Positions 5,956 to 11,657 of a stretch of DNA of 11,843 bases are shown piece after piece. Numbering within the stretch: the first letter of the stretch is position 1; each line of letters opens with the position of its first letter. Position numbers and translations under genes: made by a program. The notes beneath the pieces were generated by a model. The model made no database searches. It was not told the origin of the DNA and saw only the letters and a program-made list of their open reading frames with translations. The DNA comes from Paraliobacillus sp044383835 (GTDB taxonomy: Bacteria > Bacillota > Bacilli > Bacillales > Amphibacillaceae): NCBI RefSeq assembly GCF_044383835.1, contig NZ_JBISEP010000045.1, forward strand, positions 1 through 11,843, in the 5' to 3' direction.

Positions 5956-6261
5956 GTGGAATATAAGTTACGAGAAGTATTATCAATACTAGAAAAACTT
6001 AATTCTAAAACCGATATTGTAACGAAGGACGATATTGATGAACAGTACGATAATTTGGAGGATTTAAAAGTTCTATCTAGTGAATTAGACAAAGTACTAG
6101 GTGGTTTTAATACTGTAAATCTAAATGATGGTAACAAAGTAGAGGAAATGTTATTTGAATTTCATAGAATTATAACGACTTTCGAGTGGCATTTTTCAGA
6201 GATAAGTGATTTGAATACAAAAATATTAAAAGAGTATAAAGACAAATTCAATAATGATTAG
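5956..6261 (+). CDS. Small helical immunity protein, unassigned family
   Basis: A 101-residue protein that I do not recognise. It appears almost wholly alpha-helical (LREVLSILEKLNSK, DLKVLSSELDKVL, KVEEMLFEFHRIITTFEWHF) and acidic, with no signal peptide or membrane segment, so it is probably cytoplasmic. The GTG at 5956 has GGAGG at 5942-5946 with 9-bp spacing and lies 6 bp after the toxin stop, in exactly the position of the immunity gene in every other cassette. A strong terminator follows at once. I infer that it neutralises the cassette 3 tip. Confidence 0.72.
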   Translation: MEYKLREVLSILEKLNSKTDIVTKDDIDEQYDNLEDLKVLSSELDKVLGGFNTVNLNDGNKVEEMLFEFHRIITTFEWHFSEISDLNTKILKEYKDKFNND

Positions 6262-6265
6262 TATG

Positions 6266-6306
6266 AAAAGCCTTAAAAGAGTTATTCCTCTTTTAAGGCT
6301 TTTTTT
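6266..6306 (+). terminator. Strong Rho-independent terminator after cassette 3
   Basis: AAAAGCCTTAAAAGAG and CTCTTTTAAGGCTTTT form a 16-bp perfect stem with a 6-nt loop, then a T run. It is unrelated in sequence to the GCACTTG-type terminators after cassettes 0, 1, 2 and 4. Confidence 0.92.
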
Positions 6307-6385
6307 AAAGAGGAGAGGGTAGTACCGAATAAAACGATTGTAATTATGATAATAAACATAACCCTTGTATGACCAATAGTGTGTT

Positions 6386-6409
6386 TGGAATGTCAACACT
6401 AAACTGAAC
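6386..6409 (+). repeat. IS left terminal inverted repeat
   Basis: Begins TGGAATGTCAACACTAAACT and mirrors the outer 24 bp of the other end. Confidence 0.75.
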
Positions 6410-6426
6410 AATTATCTTAAGGGTAA

Positions 6427-7284
6427 TTAAGAATGGAGTAACTTGTATTCAGCAGGGGTTAAATAATTTAATGATCCATGCGTTCTAATATTATTAAACC
6501 AATTTACGTAATCGAATAGTTCAAGATCAAGGGCTTGTTGACAAGGGAAAACAGTACCATTGATAAACTCTGTTTTAATGGTTTTAAACATTGCTTCAGC
6601 GACGGCGTTGTCGTAAGGACTTCCTTTTTCACTTAACGATCGTTCAATATCAAAAGCTTCAAGAGCATCATCAATAAGCTGATTTTTAAACTCACTGCCT
6701 CGATCAGTATGGAACAATTCGAGACGATTTAGATTGTACGGGACAGACGCAAACGCACGTTGAACTAAAGCAGCCGTCTTATGCGGACCAGCGCTATATC
6801 CGATAATTTCACGGTTAAATAAGTCTGTTAAAAAGCAAATGTAATGCCACTTTTGAGCGACTCGAACATAAGTTAAATCACTAACAACAACTTTTAACTC
6901 CTTGTCCTGATTAAATTCTCGGTTAAGTACGTTTTTAACTTCCGATTCGTTTAGCGTTGATTTTACAAGTTTGAATTGAGCTACCGTATATTTAGACACA
7001 AGACCTTGCTTTTTCATAATTCGCCCAATGCGATGACGTGAAACTTGCCAACCGCGTTTCTGTAACTCTACTTTTATCTTTCGTTGTCCATATATATTGC
7101 GGCTATCTTTGAATATTTCAACAATTACTTTCGTAAGTTCCTCTTCCTGGTTATCACGTTCTTTCGCTTCATAATAGTACGTACTTCTAGGGATTTGAAG
7201 GACTTCGCACATTGTACCTGCGATTACTCGGTACATGAAAACCGTTGCTGATACCGAGTATTTGTGAGCGTTATTTCGAATCAC
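6427..7284 (-). CDS. IS3-family transposase OrfB (DDE integrase domain)
   Basis: A 285-residue frame that carries the catalytic half of the transposase. The early part has RSTYYYEAKERDN and YGQRKIKVELQKRGWQVSRH, typical of the HTH_21/IS3 OrfB region. The DDE triad is D136 (VVVSDLTYV), D194 (FHTDRGSEF) and E230 (YDNAVAEAMFKTIK), with 35 residues between the second D and E and a lysine seven residues after E, exactly as in IS3/retroviral integrases. The last part (WFNNIRTHGSLNYLTPAEY) is the usual C-terminus. The frame begins with a GTG but is open upstream into orfA, so the active enzyme is probably an OrfAB frameshift product. Confidence 0.93.
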   Translation of the reverse strand: MIRNNAHKYSVSATVFMYRVIAGTMCEVLQIPRSTYYYEAKERDNQEEELTKVIVEIFKDSRNIYGQRKIKVELQKRGWQVSRHRIGRIMKKQGLVSKYTVAQFKLVKSTLNESEVKNVLNREFNQDKELKVVVSDLTYVRVAQKWHYICFLTDLFNREIIGYSAGPHKTAALVQRAFASVPYNLNRLELFHTDRGSEFKNQLIDDALEAFDIERSLSEKGSPYDNAVAEAMFKTIKTEFINGTVFPCQQALDLELFDYVNWFNNIRTHGSLNYLTPAEYKLLHS

Positions 7285-7286
7285 AT

Positions 7287-7571
7287 CTACTTTCGTCCCA
7301 TTATCAGCGCGGCTTGCTTTAAAATATCATTTTCCATCGCCAGTCTTTGGTTTTCTTTACGAAGTTTTAATAACTCTTCTTGTTCAGGTGTACGATTATC
7401 TTTTTCTTCAAATGATCCAGAAGCTGTATGTTGGCGAACCCATTTATCAAAGGCAGATGGCGTCAGCTCATATTCTTTGATAATTTCACCTCTAGGCTTA
7501 CCAGAAGCATGAAGTTGAACGATTTGTTCTTTGAATTCCTTTGTGAATGTTCTTCTCTTTCTTTTCGTCAT
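7287..7571 (-). CDS. IS3-family transposase OrfA (HTH and leucine zipper)
   Basis: A 94-residue protein. The N-terminus (RTFTKEFKEQIVQLHASGK) and the segment YELTPSAFDKWVRQH form the helix-turn-helix that binds the IS ends. The stretch EEELLKLRKENQRLAMENDI is a leucine zipper for oligomerisation. The ATG at 7571-7569 is preceded by GGAGGTG with about 8-bp spacing. Size and layout match OrfA of the IS150 group. It overlaps the open orfB frame, which lies one base back, near its 3' end. Confidence 0.92.
   Translation of the reverse strand: MTKRKRRTFTKEFKEQIVQLHASGKPRGEIIKEYELTPSAFDKWVRQHTASGSFEEKDNRTPEQEELLKLRKENQRLAMENDILKQAALIMGRK
7317..7323 (-). other. Programmed -1 frameshift site of the IS
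   Basis: On the - strand the orfA codons ATT TTA AAG give the heptamer T TTA AAG, which fits the X XXY YYZ slippery rule. A -1 slip here continues as FKASRADNG into the orfB frame without a stop, fusing OrfA to OrfB. Confidence 0.65.
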
Positions 7572-7626
7572 AATTGATTCACCTCCGACACATGTTGAAT
7601 CAAGTTTATATGACCTTAATGATTCT

Positions 7627-7650
7627 GTCTAACTTAGTGTAACCTGTCCA
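7627..7650 (-). repeat. IS right terminal inverted repeat
   Basis: Read on the - strand it begins TGGACAGGTTACACTAAGTT, matching the left end at about 15 of 24 positions. Confidence 0.75.
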
Positions 7651-7711
7651 GTTTTAACAAATTAAATAGTACGTACACTACCTTAAAAACATATACCCCA
7701 TTTACTTAGTT

Positions 7712-7823
7712 TTATTTCTTGTAAATAACCTCTAAATCGTCAGTTACTATCATTCTCATCCCCAAATACTTTACCTTTGCTTTCTTCTTGCCTTTTAAAT
7801 TTTTTCGCAACATTGACGTACAT
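7712..7823 (-). pseudogene. Possible small ORF or remnant downstream of the XRE gene
   Basis: A - strand frame ends in KVKYLGMRMIVTDDLEVIYK. The last bases of the window (reverse strand of about 11770-11843) hold a relative reading RISMVVSDDF in the same frame, with conservative changes (I/V, T/S) and one indel. That suggests real coding history rather than chance. I see no good ribosome binding site and no family. A competing short frame begins at the ATG at 7823 and ends at 7740. It is either a truncated gene next to the repressor or a decayed end of it. Confidence 0.3.
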
Positions 7824-7833
7824 AGAACGATTA

Positions 7834-8043
7834 CTAGTACAAGAGGACTACTCCACCTAACTCCTGAATGTCGATGTCTAACACTTTGCATACGGTTTCT
7901 AATGTTGATAGATACACTCTGTCCACATTGTCTAAACAAAGATGGCTAATCGTATTAGGACGCATCCCTGTCATTCTTGCCAATTCACGCTGTGAAAGGT
8001 CACGTTCCTTAAGGCTTGCCTTTAGTTTGATTGATATTGGCAT
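7834..8043 (-). CDS. XRE/Cro-CI family transcriptional regulator, 69 aa
   Basis: MPISIKLKASLKERDLSQRE opens a compact helix-turn-helix of the XRE (Cro/CI) class; LSQRELARMTGMRPNTISHL is the two-helix DNA-binding core. VYLSTLETVCKVLDIDIQEL completes the five-helix domain. No additional sensing domain is present, as in small phage-type repressors. I chose the ATG at 8043-8041 over the longer frame because GAAGAGGAAGGG lies just upstream on the - strand. The gene diverges from the recombinase stub at 8209. Repeats in the gap (8078-8128) look like its operators, so it likely represses itself and perhaps the recombinase/toxin transcript. An array regulator or phage-derived repressor are both possible. 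Confidence 0.85.
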   Translation of the reverse strand: MPISIKLKASLKERDLSQRELARMTGMRPNTISHLCLDNVDRVYLSTLETVCKVLDIDIQELGGVVLLY

Positions 8044-8077
8044 GGTAATTCCCTTCCTCTTCTTCATGTTACTTTTA

Positions 8078-8128
8078 CGATACCACAATAAATTTGTATC
8101 GGTAAAGGAGTTTGTTGTATCGCTAAAG
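8078..8128. promoter_or_regulatory. Operator-like repeats between XRE gene and cassette 4
   Basis: TTGTATCGGTAAAG (8094-8107) and TTGTATCGCTAAAG (8115-8128) are direct repeats exactly 21 bp apart, two helical turns. A third half-site, CGATACCACAA at 8078, is inverted relative to the first, giving CGATAC-N12-GTATCG. This is a typical arrangement for a small XRE repressor acting on a divergent promoter region. A TTGTAT at 8115 could also serve as a -35 box. Confidence 0.6.
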
Positions 8129-8166
8129 ACGTATGCAATAAATTTATGTTGAATATAGCGTCTAAG

Positions 8167-8194
8167 CGTTACGTTAATTAGAATTTTCGTAACG
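8167..8194. promoter_or_regulatory. 28-bp inverted repeat, copy D (perfect 7-bp arms)
   Basis: CGTTACG (8167-8173) and CGTAACG (8188-8194). This copy has the best arms of the four; the left part of its centre differs from copies A-C, yet the 28-bp length is unchanged. Confidence 0.6.
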
Positions 8195-8208
8195 GGAGGG
8201 TGAAAAAT

Positions 8209-8370
8209 TTGAACGTTGTTGGGTATATACAAGTCTCCACTCAAGGCAGGAAAGAGATGGATATAGCTTGAAATATTAAGAAGATGAAATTAAAGTATAC
8301 TGTAAAGAACAAGACTAGAACTTGATCCGTATTTTTAGTGATGAAGGAATTAGTGGAATTTGTTTGCTAG
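8209..8370 (+). pseudogene. Serine recombinase N-terminal stub, copy D (frameshifted, Arg8 changed)
   Basis: TTG at 8209 with GGGAGGG before it. The translation reads MNVVGYIQVSTQG, so the catalytic-type arginine before VS is glutamine. A 1-base loss then gives an early TGA. A TAG also interrupts the later DNLIRIF-equivalent part. A 2-base deletion near its end (GGAATTTG instead of GGAATATTTG) changes how the stub and toxin frames meet. Confidence 0.8.
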
Positions 8371-9145
8371 TGTTACGTCATTCGATATGTATAAAACAAC
8401 GAAAAGCTTACAAGTCATAAAAAACACCGAATATGGTATATATGGATTAGTTTCCGCTAATGGCTTTTCTGAGTATTTAACTGGAAAAGATATCTTAGGC
8501 AACGATCTCACTACCAGTCAACTGCAAGCAAGCTTATCACTCGGTTTAGCAGGGATCCTCCCTACGGCGATAGAACTGACACCTGCATTGAAGGGTGTTA
8601 CCAAAGATATCACTAAAAAAGCACATGAACGCGTCGTTCGAAACAGGCAATCGGCAAGATCCTTCGTCGATCATTGGTTTAACGGACTTGTTTCACAAAC
8701 GGATGTTGCGATGGCAGGAGGCCCACGCTTACCTATCAACGTGATGCGTGATACTCACGTACAACAAGAGATACACACGAGCTTTGCGAAAGTCACTAAG
8801 GGGGCGGGTAAAAGTCCTTCAGCTTTTGCAGATCGTGCTAAACTAGAAGGACATTTTGATAAGCATGGGAAGGAATTTGATGAATTATATAAAAATGCCG
8901 ACGAGTATCTTGAAGGTGCAAAAGAGGTTATCAATAATGGCATAAAGGTGAAGTATGAATATAAAGATGAAATAAGGACAGGATATGTCAAGTTTATGGG
9001 AAATAACAAAAATGGTAAAGCAAAGTTTGAATTTGTAGGTACTAATAATAACGGAGATATTACGACCTACCACACTCAGAGTGGCAAAAAGATTTGGAAG
9101 ACCATTAATGGTGAAAATATTCCAGTGATTAATCCAGCAGAGTAG
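8360..9145 (+). CDS. Orphan polymorphic toxin, cassette 4: possible BECR-type RNase tip
   Basis: The conserved front is present from MFASVTSFDMYK, but the MKELVE frame used in cassettes 1-3 ends at a TAG here because of a 2-base deletion. Only the TTG at 8360 or the ATG in FDMYK can start it. The tip (about 150-261) has KLEGHFDKHGKEFDELY, then DEYLEGAKEVINNG and a beta-rich end with GDITTYHTQSGKKIWKTI. An HFxKHGxEF helix with EYLxxA followed by strands and a TYxxxxGK end resembles BECR-fold RNase toxins (Barnase-EndoU-ColicinE5/D-RelE). That assignment is tentative. The partner is the unassigned protein just downstream. Confidence 0.72.
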   Translation: MFASVTSFDMYKTTKSLQVIKNTEYGIYGLVSANGFSEYLTGKDILGNDLTTSQLQASLSLGLAGILPTAIELTPALKGVTKDITKKAHERVVRNRQSARSFVDHWFNGLVSQTDVAMAGGPRLPINVMRDTHVQQEIHTSFAKVTKGAGKSPSAFADRAKLEGHFDKHGKEFDELYKNADEYLEGAKEVINNGIKVKYEYKDEIRTGYVKFMGNNKNGKAKFEFVGTNNNGDITTYHTQSGKKIWKTINGENIPVINPAE

Positions 9146-9162
9146 GAAGGGAGGATTTATTT

Positions 9163-9552
9163 ATGGTATATACGGCTCTTGTTAAAAGGCTAGACCCACA
9201 AATTGAGGAAGAAGTGATAATCGAGATCGAGGGTATTGAATTTACAGGGTTTGCTTTTATTTGTCCTTATAAAATTGAAGTAGGAAAAAGTTATCCTGTA
9301 TTAATAGGATTTACTATCTTAAATGAGTTAATGATTCGTGAAATCCAGGGAGAGAAGAAGGAAATAGAGCGTATTGGTTTGGGTTATGAGTATTATATAA
9401 GAGGTTTGTTACATGAGGATAAAATTGATGCAGGATTAGTTTTTACTGACGAAGATGAGTATTTCTTAGATTATCATGAATTGATGGATAAATATATTGA
9501 AATAAAAGTTGACAGAATAAGTATAGAATTTTTAAGGACAACTACTGATTAA
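9163..9552 (+). CDS. Immunity protein of cassette 4, unassigned family
   Basis: A 129-residue acidic protein that I do not recognise. The predicted character is mostly beta (EVIIEIEGIEFTGFAFICP, KSYPVLIGFTIL), followed by a conserved-looking RIGLGYEYYIRGLL, an acidic EDEYFLDYHE and a final strand. There is no signal peptide or membrane segment. The ATG at 9163 has GGGAGG at 9149-9154 with 8-bp spacing and lies 17 bp after the toxin stop, the place held by an immunity gene in each sibling cassette. A terminator follows. Its role as the antidote to the cassette 4 tip is inferred from position. Confidence 0.7.
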   Translation: MVYTALVKRLDPQIEEEVIIEIEGIEFTGFAFICPYKIEVGKSYPVLIGFTILNELMIREIQGEKKEIERIGLGYEYYIRGLLHEDKIDAGLVFTDEDEYFLDYHELMDKYIEIKVDRISIEFLRTTTD

Positions 9553-9613
9553 AAGGAGAAAAAGTTTAATTTCATAAAGTAATAATACTCACAATAGTCA
9601 TATAGCTATCTGT

Positions 9614-9653
9614 AAAGCACTTGATTGCCATATTCGGGCATCAAGTGTTTTTT
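9614..9653 (+). terminator. Rho-independent terminator after cassette 4
   Basis: CACTTGAT pairs with ATCAAGTG, continued by GCC/GGC across a bulged T, then a T6 tail. It belongs to the same GCACTTGATTG family as the terminators after cassettes 0, 1 and 2. Confidence 0.88.
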
Positions 9654-9857
9654 AGTGAGTTATAGACAATATAAAAAATGCTTATGAAATTCATAACTCA
9701 TGAAGGTTGTACCATCAAGGCATTCTGTTTTAGTACTTTGTTAGTGAAAATAATAAAATAAACAGGCGAGATAACATTTTATATGGCAGGGGGTGTTATT
9801 ATGACATGGCATAGATAACAAATTTATATTCCCATAAATAGTGGAGGTGAAGTAAGT
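9654..9857. repeat. Spacer block A, third copy, ending at the yitJ-like fragment
   Basis: The first ~130 bp match 1063-1320 (AATGCTTATGA, CTCATGAAGG, CAAGGCATTCTGTTTTAGTA, AACAGGCGAGAT). After about 9800 the sequence departs from the repeat and leads into the fragment at 9858. No gene is seen. Confidence 0.65.
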
Positions 9858-9932
9858 TTGGATTTATTAACATCTTTAAAAGAAAGGATTTTGATTGCTG
9901 ATGGAGCGATGGGGACTATCAAACGAGAGTAA
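9858..9932 (+). pseudogene. yitJ: 5' fragment of a yitJ/metH-like homocysteine S-methyltransferase gene
   Basis: TTG at 9858 with GGAGGTG at 9843-9849 begins MDLLTSLKERILIADGAMGT, then IKRE and a stop. LxxRxLIADGAMGT is the start of homocysteine S-methyltransferases such as Bacillus YitJ and MetH, where the residues lie at the mouth of the barrel active site. Only ~20 codons remain before the sequence switches to the array repeat ACAAAGCTCGTGGCGATAAA, so it is a severed gene start with its own ribosome binding site. It is probably a relic of a recombination event with the methionine locus or of an insertion next to it. Confidence 0.75.
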
Positions 9933-10003
9933 CAAAGCTCGTGGCGATAAACAATGGGTATCGTGAAAGAGCGTTCTTATATTGCTAGCTTGTAAATTTT
10001 TGG

Positions 10004-10033
10004 TTGTATTTTTATTAGAGATGGTCGTATAAT
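10004..10033 (+). promoter_or_regulatory. Sigma-A type promoter of cassette 5
   Basis: TTGTAT (10004-10009), 18-bp spacer, TATAAT (10028-10033). Here the left arm of the 28-bp inverted repeat is missing; the -10 region runs directly into TTCGTAATTTTCGTAACGGG. Confidence 0.75.
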
Positions 10034-10073
10034 ACTCGCTATTCGTAATTTTCGTAACGGGAGGGTGAAAAAT

Positions 10074-10238
10074 TTGAGCGTTGTTGGGTATATACGAGTC
10101 TCAACTCAAGGGGAGGCAAGAGATGGATATAGCTTGAAATATTAAGAAGATGAAATTAAAGTATACCGTATAGAACAAGATTAGAACTTAATACATATTT
10201 TTCAAAATGAAGGAATTAGCGGAATATGCGGTTGCTAG
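10074..10238 (+). pseudogene. Serine recombinase N-terminal stub, copy E (nonsense)
   Basis: TTG at 10074, MSVVGYIRVSTQGEARDGYS, then TAA at 10143-10145 as in copy C. The later part has decayed (an extra TAG) but still ends NEGISG before the TAG at 10236-10238. Confidence 0.8.
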
Positions 10239-11133
10239 TGAAACGGTATTCGACATGTATAAAACAACGAAAAGCTTACAAGTCATAAAAAACACCGAAT
10301 ATGGTATATATGGATTAGTTTCCGCTAATGGCTTTTCTGAGTATTTAACTGGAAAAGATATCTTAGGCAATGCGCTCACTACCAGTCAACGGCAAGCAAG
10401 CTTATCACTCGGTTTAGCAGGGATCCTTCCTACGGCGATAGAACTGACACCTGCATCTAAGGCTGTTACCAAAGATATCACTAAAAAAGCACATGAACGC
10501 GTCGTTCGAAACACGCAATCGGCAAGATCCTTCGTCGATCATTGGTTTAACGGACTTGTTTCACAAACGGATGTTGCGATGGCAGGAGGCCCACGCTTAC
10601 CTATCAACGCGATGCGTGAACAAGAGATACACACGAGCTTTGCGAAAGTTACTAAGGGTACGGGTAATGGTACTAGACAGGTATTTGATGATAACATTAA
10701 GGATGGTAGTCACTTGGTTAAAGGTGGTAAATTAAAACCAAATGTTAAATATCAAGCAGGTGAATATAATTATCAATATAAGACAGATGGTTTAGGGAGA
10801 CTTACTGATTTTAATGCGGATGACTTAAAACTAACAAAACGTAATAATAGATTGTCTCATAAGTCCAACACACCTGGAAAAGAACCTGGAGACCACGCAG
10901 AACATCTAGCAGCTGATAGATTTGGAGGTTCTCCAGATTTGGATAATCTTGTGTCGCAATCAAGTAGTGTTAACTTGAGTAAATACAAAAAGCTAGAAAA
11001 TCAATGGGCTAAAGCAATAGAAGAAGGAAAAGACGTTTCGGTTAATTACGAAGGAAATAGTTTAAGACCTAGCAGCTTTGATATAGAATATGAAATAGAT
11101 GGTCGTATGAGGTTCGCAAGTTTAGAGAACTAG
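10207..11133 (+). CDS. Orphan polymorphic toxin, cassette 5: DNA/RNA non-specific nuclease (NS_2-type) tip
   Basis: Residues 1-150 are the conserved PT-TG-like front, starting at ATG 10207, which gives MKELAEYAVASETVFDMYK. The tip (about 155-308) has KPNVKYQAGEYNYQYKTDG, LGRLTDFNADDLKL, then PGDHAEHLAADRFGGSPDLD, NLVSQSSSVNLSKYKKLENQ and a final strand region. The GDHAxHLxADRFGG motif (about residues 228-241) with the downstream N-x3-Y-x3-E-x2-W pattern is the signature of the NS_2-type DNA/RNA non-specific endonucleases (beta-beta-alpha metal fold, histidine plus Asn-bound Mg). It would degrade nucleic acid in target cells. A YezG-like immunity gene follows, the usual partner. An in-frame loss of four codons near residue 137 distinguishes this copy. 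Confidence 0.87.
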   Translation: MKELAEYAVASETVFDMYKTTKSLQVIKNTEYGIYGLVSANGFSEYLTGKDILGNALTTSQRQASLSLGLAGILPTAIELTPASKAVTKDITKKAHERVVRNTQSARSFVDHWFNGLVSQTDVAMAGGPRLPINAMREQEIHTSFAKVTKGTGNGTRQVFDDNIKDGSHLVKGGKLKPNVKYQAGEYNYQYKTDGLGRLTDFNADDLKLTKRNNRLSHKSNTPGKEPGDHAEHLAADRFGGSPDLDNLVSQSSSVNLSKYKKLENQWAKAIEEGKDVSVNYEGNSLRPSSFDIEYEIDGRMRFASLEN

Positions 11134-11144
11134 GGGGGGATTAT

Positions 11145-11612
11145 GTGAAGTTATTTGAGGACTATTTTTCAGAATTACAAACAGACATGGTGGCTATTTG
11201 TTTAGAGTATGTTGATAATAAGGCTGATGAAATTTTTATTTATTGTTCGTATGAACCAAAAATGTATGTTTTTGATTTTTTTTATAAAATTAATGGAAAA
11301 GTTGTTCATAAACATCAACTAAACGAAGCTTCAAAAGAATTGGATAGTCAACAAAATCGAGTTTATGATGTTTCCAAAGAAAGACAGAAGGCTGCACTAA
11401 GAATAGGTAATCAAAATTTAAAGCTTATTCATAAAAAATGTGAAGTGTTCAATAAAGATATGCCAACAGAAATGAAATTACATTATAATGTAGAGAAAAA
11501 TAGCTTAAAAGGAAAATATAGATATGATTTAGTTTATTCTATTGATGACGAACTATTACCAGATGATATCTTTGGTTTATGGTTCGAAAAAGTGAAGGGA
11601 AATAATTTGTAA
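11145..11612 (+). CDS. YezG-like (DUF600) immunity protein
   Basis: A 155-residue protein of the YezG/DUF600 immunity family. It has an N-terminal helix then strands (DEIFIYCSYEPKMYVFDFFY), a central helix, KLHYNVEKNSLKGKYRYDL, and a C-terminal DELLPDDIFGLWFEKVK. The xLHYNxxxxxLxxxxxYD and P-x-D-I-F-x2-W patterns are what identify it. Members protect against LXG nuclease toxins such as YeeF. The start is GTG at 11145; an ATG at 11143 overlaps but is followed at once by TGA. A seven-G run just after the toxin stop (11134-11139 region) acts as ribosome binding site with short spacing. It lies 11 bp after the toxin. Confidence 0.82.
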   Translation: MKLFEDYFSELQTDMVAICLEYVDNKADEIFIYCSYEPKMYVFDFFYKINGKVVHKHQLNEASKELDSQQNRVYDVSKERQKAALRIGNQNLKLIHKKCEVFNKDMPTEMKLHYNVEKNSLKGKYRYDLVYSIDDELLPDDIFGLWFEKVKGNNL

Positions 11613-11618
11613 AACTAG

Positions 11619-11657
11619 ACCTTGATTGGCTTAAGTGCCTTTCAAGGTTTCTTTTTT
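11619..11657 (+). terminator. Rho-independent terminator after cassette 5
   Basis: ACCTTGA and TCAAGGT form the outer stem, with GGC/GCC inside, followed by TTTCTTTTTT. Confidence 0.85.

Larger units (their letters stand above)
6386..7650 (-). mobile_element. IS3-family (IS150-like) insertion sequence, 1265 bp, complete
   Basis: The element has imperfect terminal inverted repeats that start TGGA (6386-6409 and 7627-7650, about 15 of 24 identical with a shared ACACTAA core). It encodes overlapping-frame orfA and orfB on the - strand with a DDE transposase, and is flanked by a 3-bp GTT duplication (6383-6385 and 7651-7653). Removing the element and one GTT restores AGTGTGTTTTAACAAAT, which matches the uninterrupted duplicate AGTTGTTTTAACAAAT near 11729. 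That fixes the ends well. It looks intact and possibly active. Confidence 0.9.
8167..8809 (+). repeat. Conserved cassette front, copy 4 (promoter replaced)
   Basis: Matches the other fronts from the inverted repeat onward, but the TTGTAT/TATAAT promoter segment is absent; the XRE upstream region stands in its place. Confidence 0.9.
10001..10665 (+). repeat. Conserved cassette front, copy 5
   Basis: Matches the other fronts but lacks the left arm of the inverted repeat. It has a different join between stub and toxin (AEYAVASETVFDMYK rather than VEYLFASVTSFDMYK) and an in-frame 12-bp deletion near 10618. Confidence 0.9.

Noticed and set aside
7264..7512. + strand ORF opposite IS orfA
   Set aside because: Antisense to a clearly recognisable transposase gene with matching DDE partner; no support of its own.
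9780..9860. SAM riboswitch (S-box) before the yitJ-like fragment
   Set aside because: I do not see the S-box core elements or a terminator/anti-terminator pair; only the ribosome binding site and start of the gene seem to be present.
1321..10665. CRISPR-like pattern of evenly spaced repeats
   Set aside because: The repeats are ~700 bp coding/promoter modules about 1.8 kb apart with genes between them, not short repeats with short spacers.
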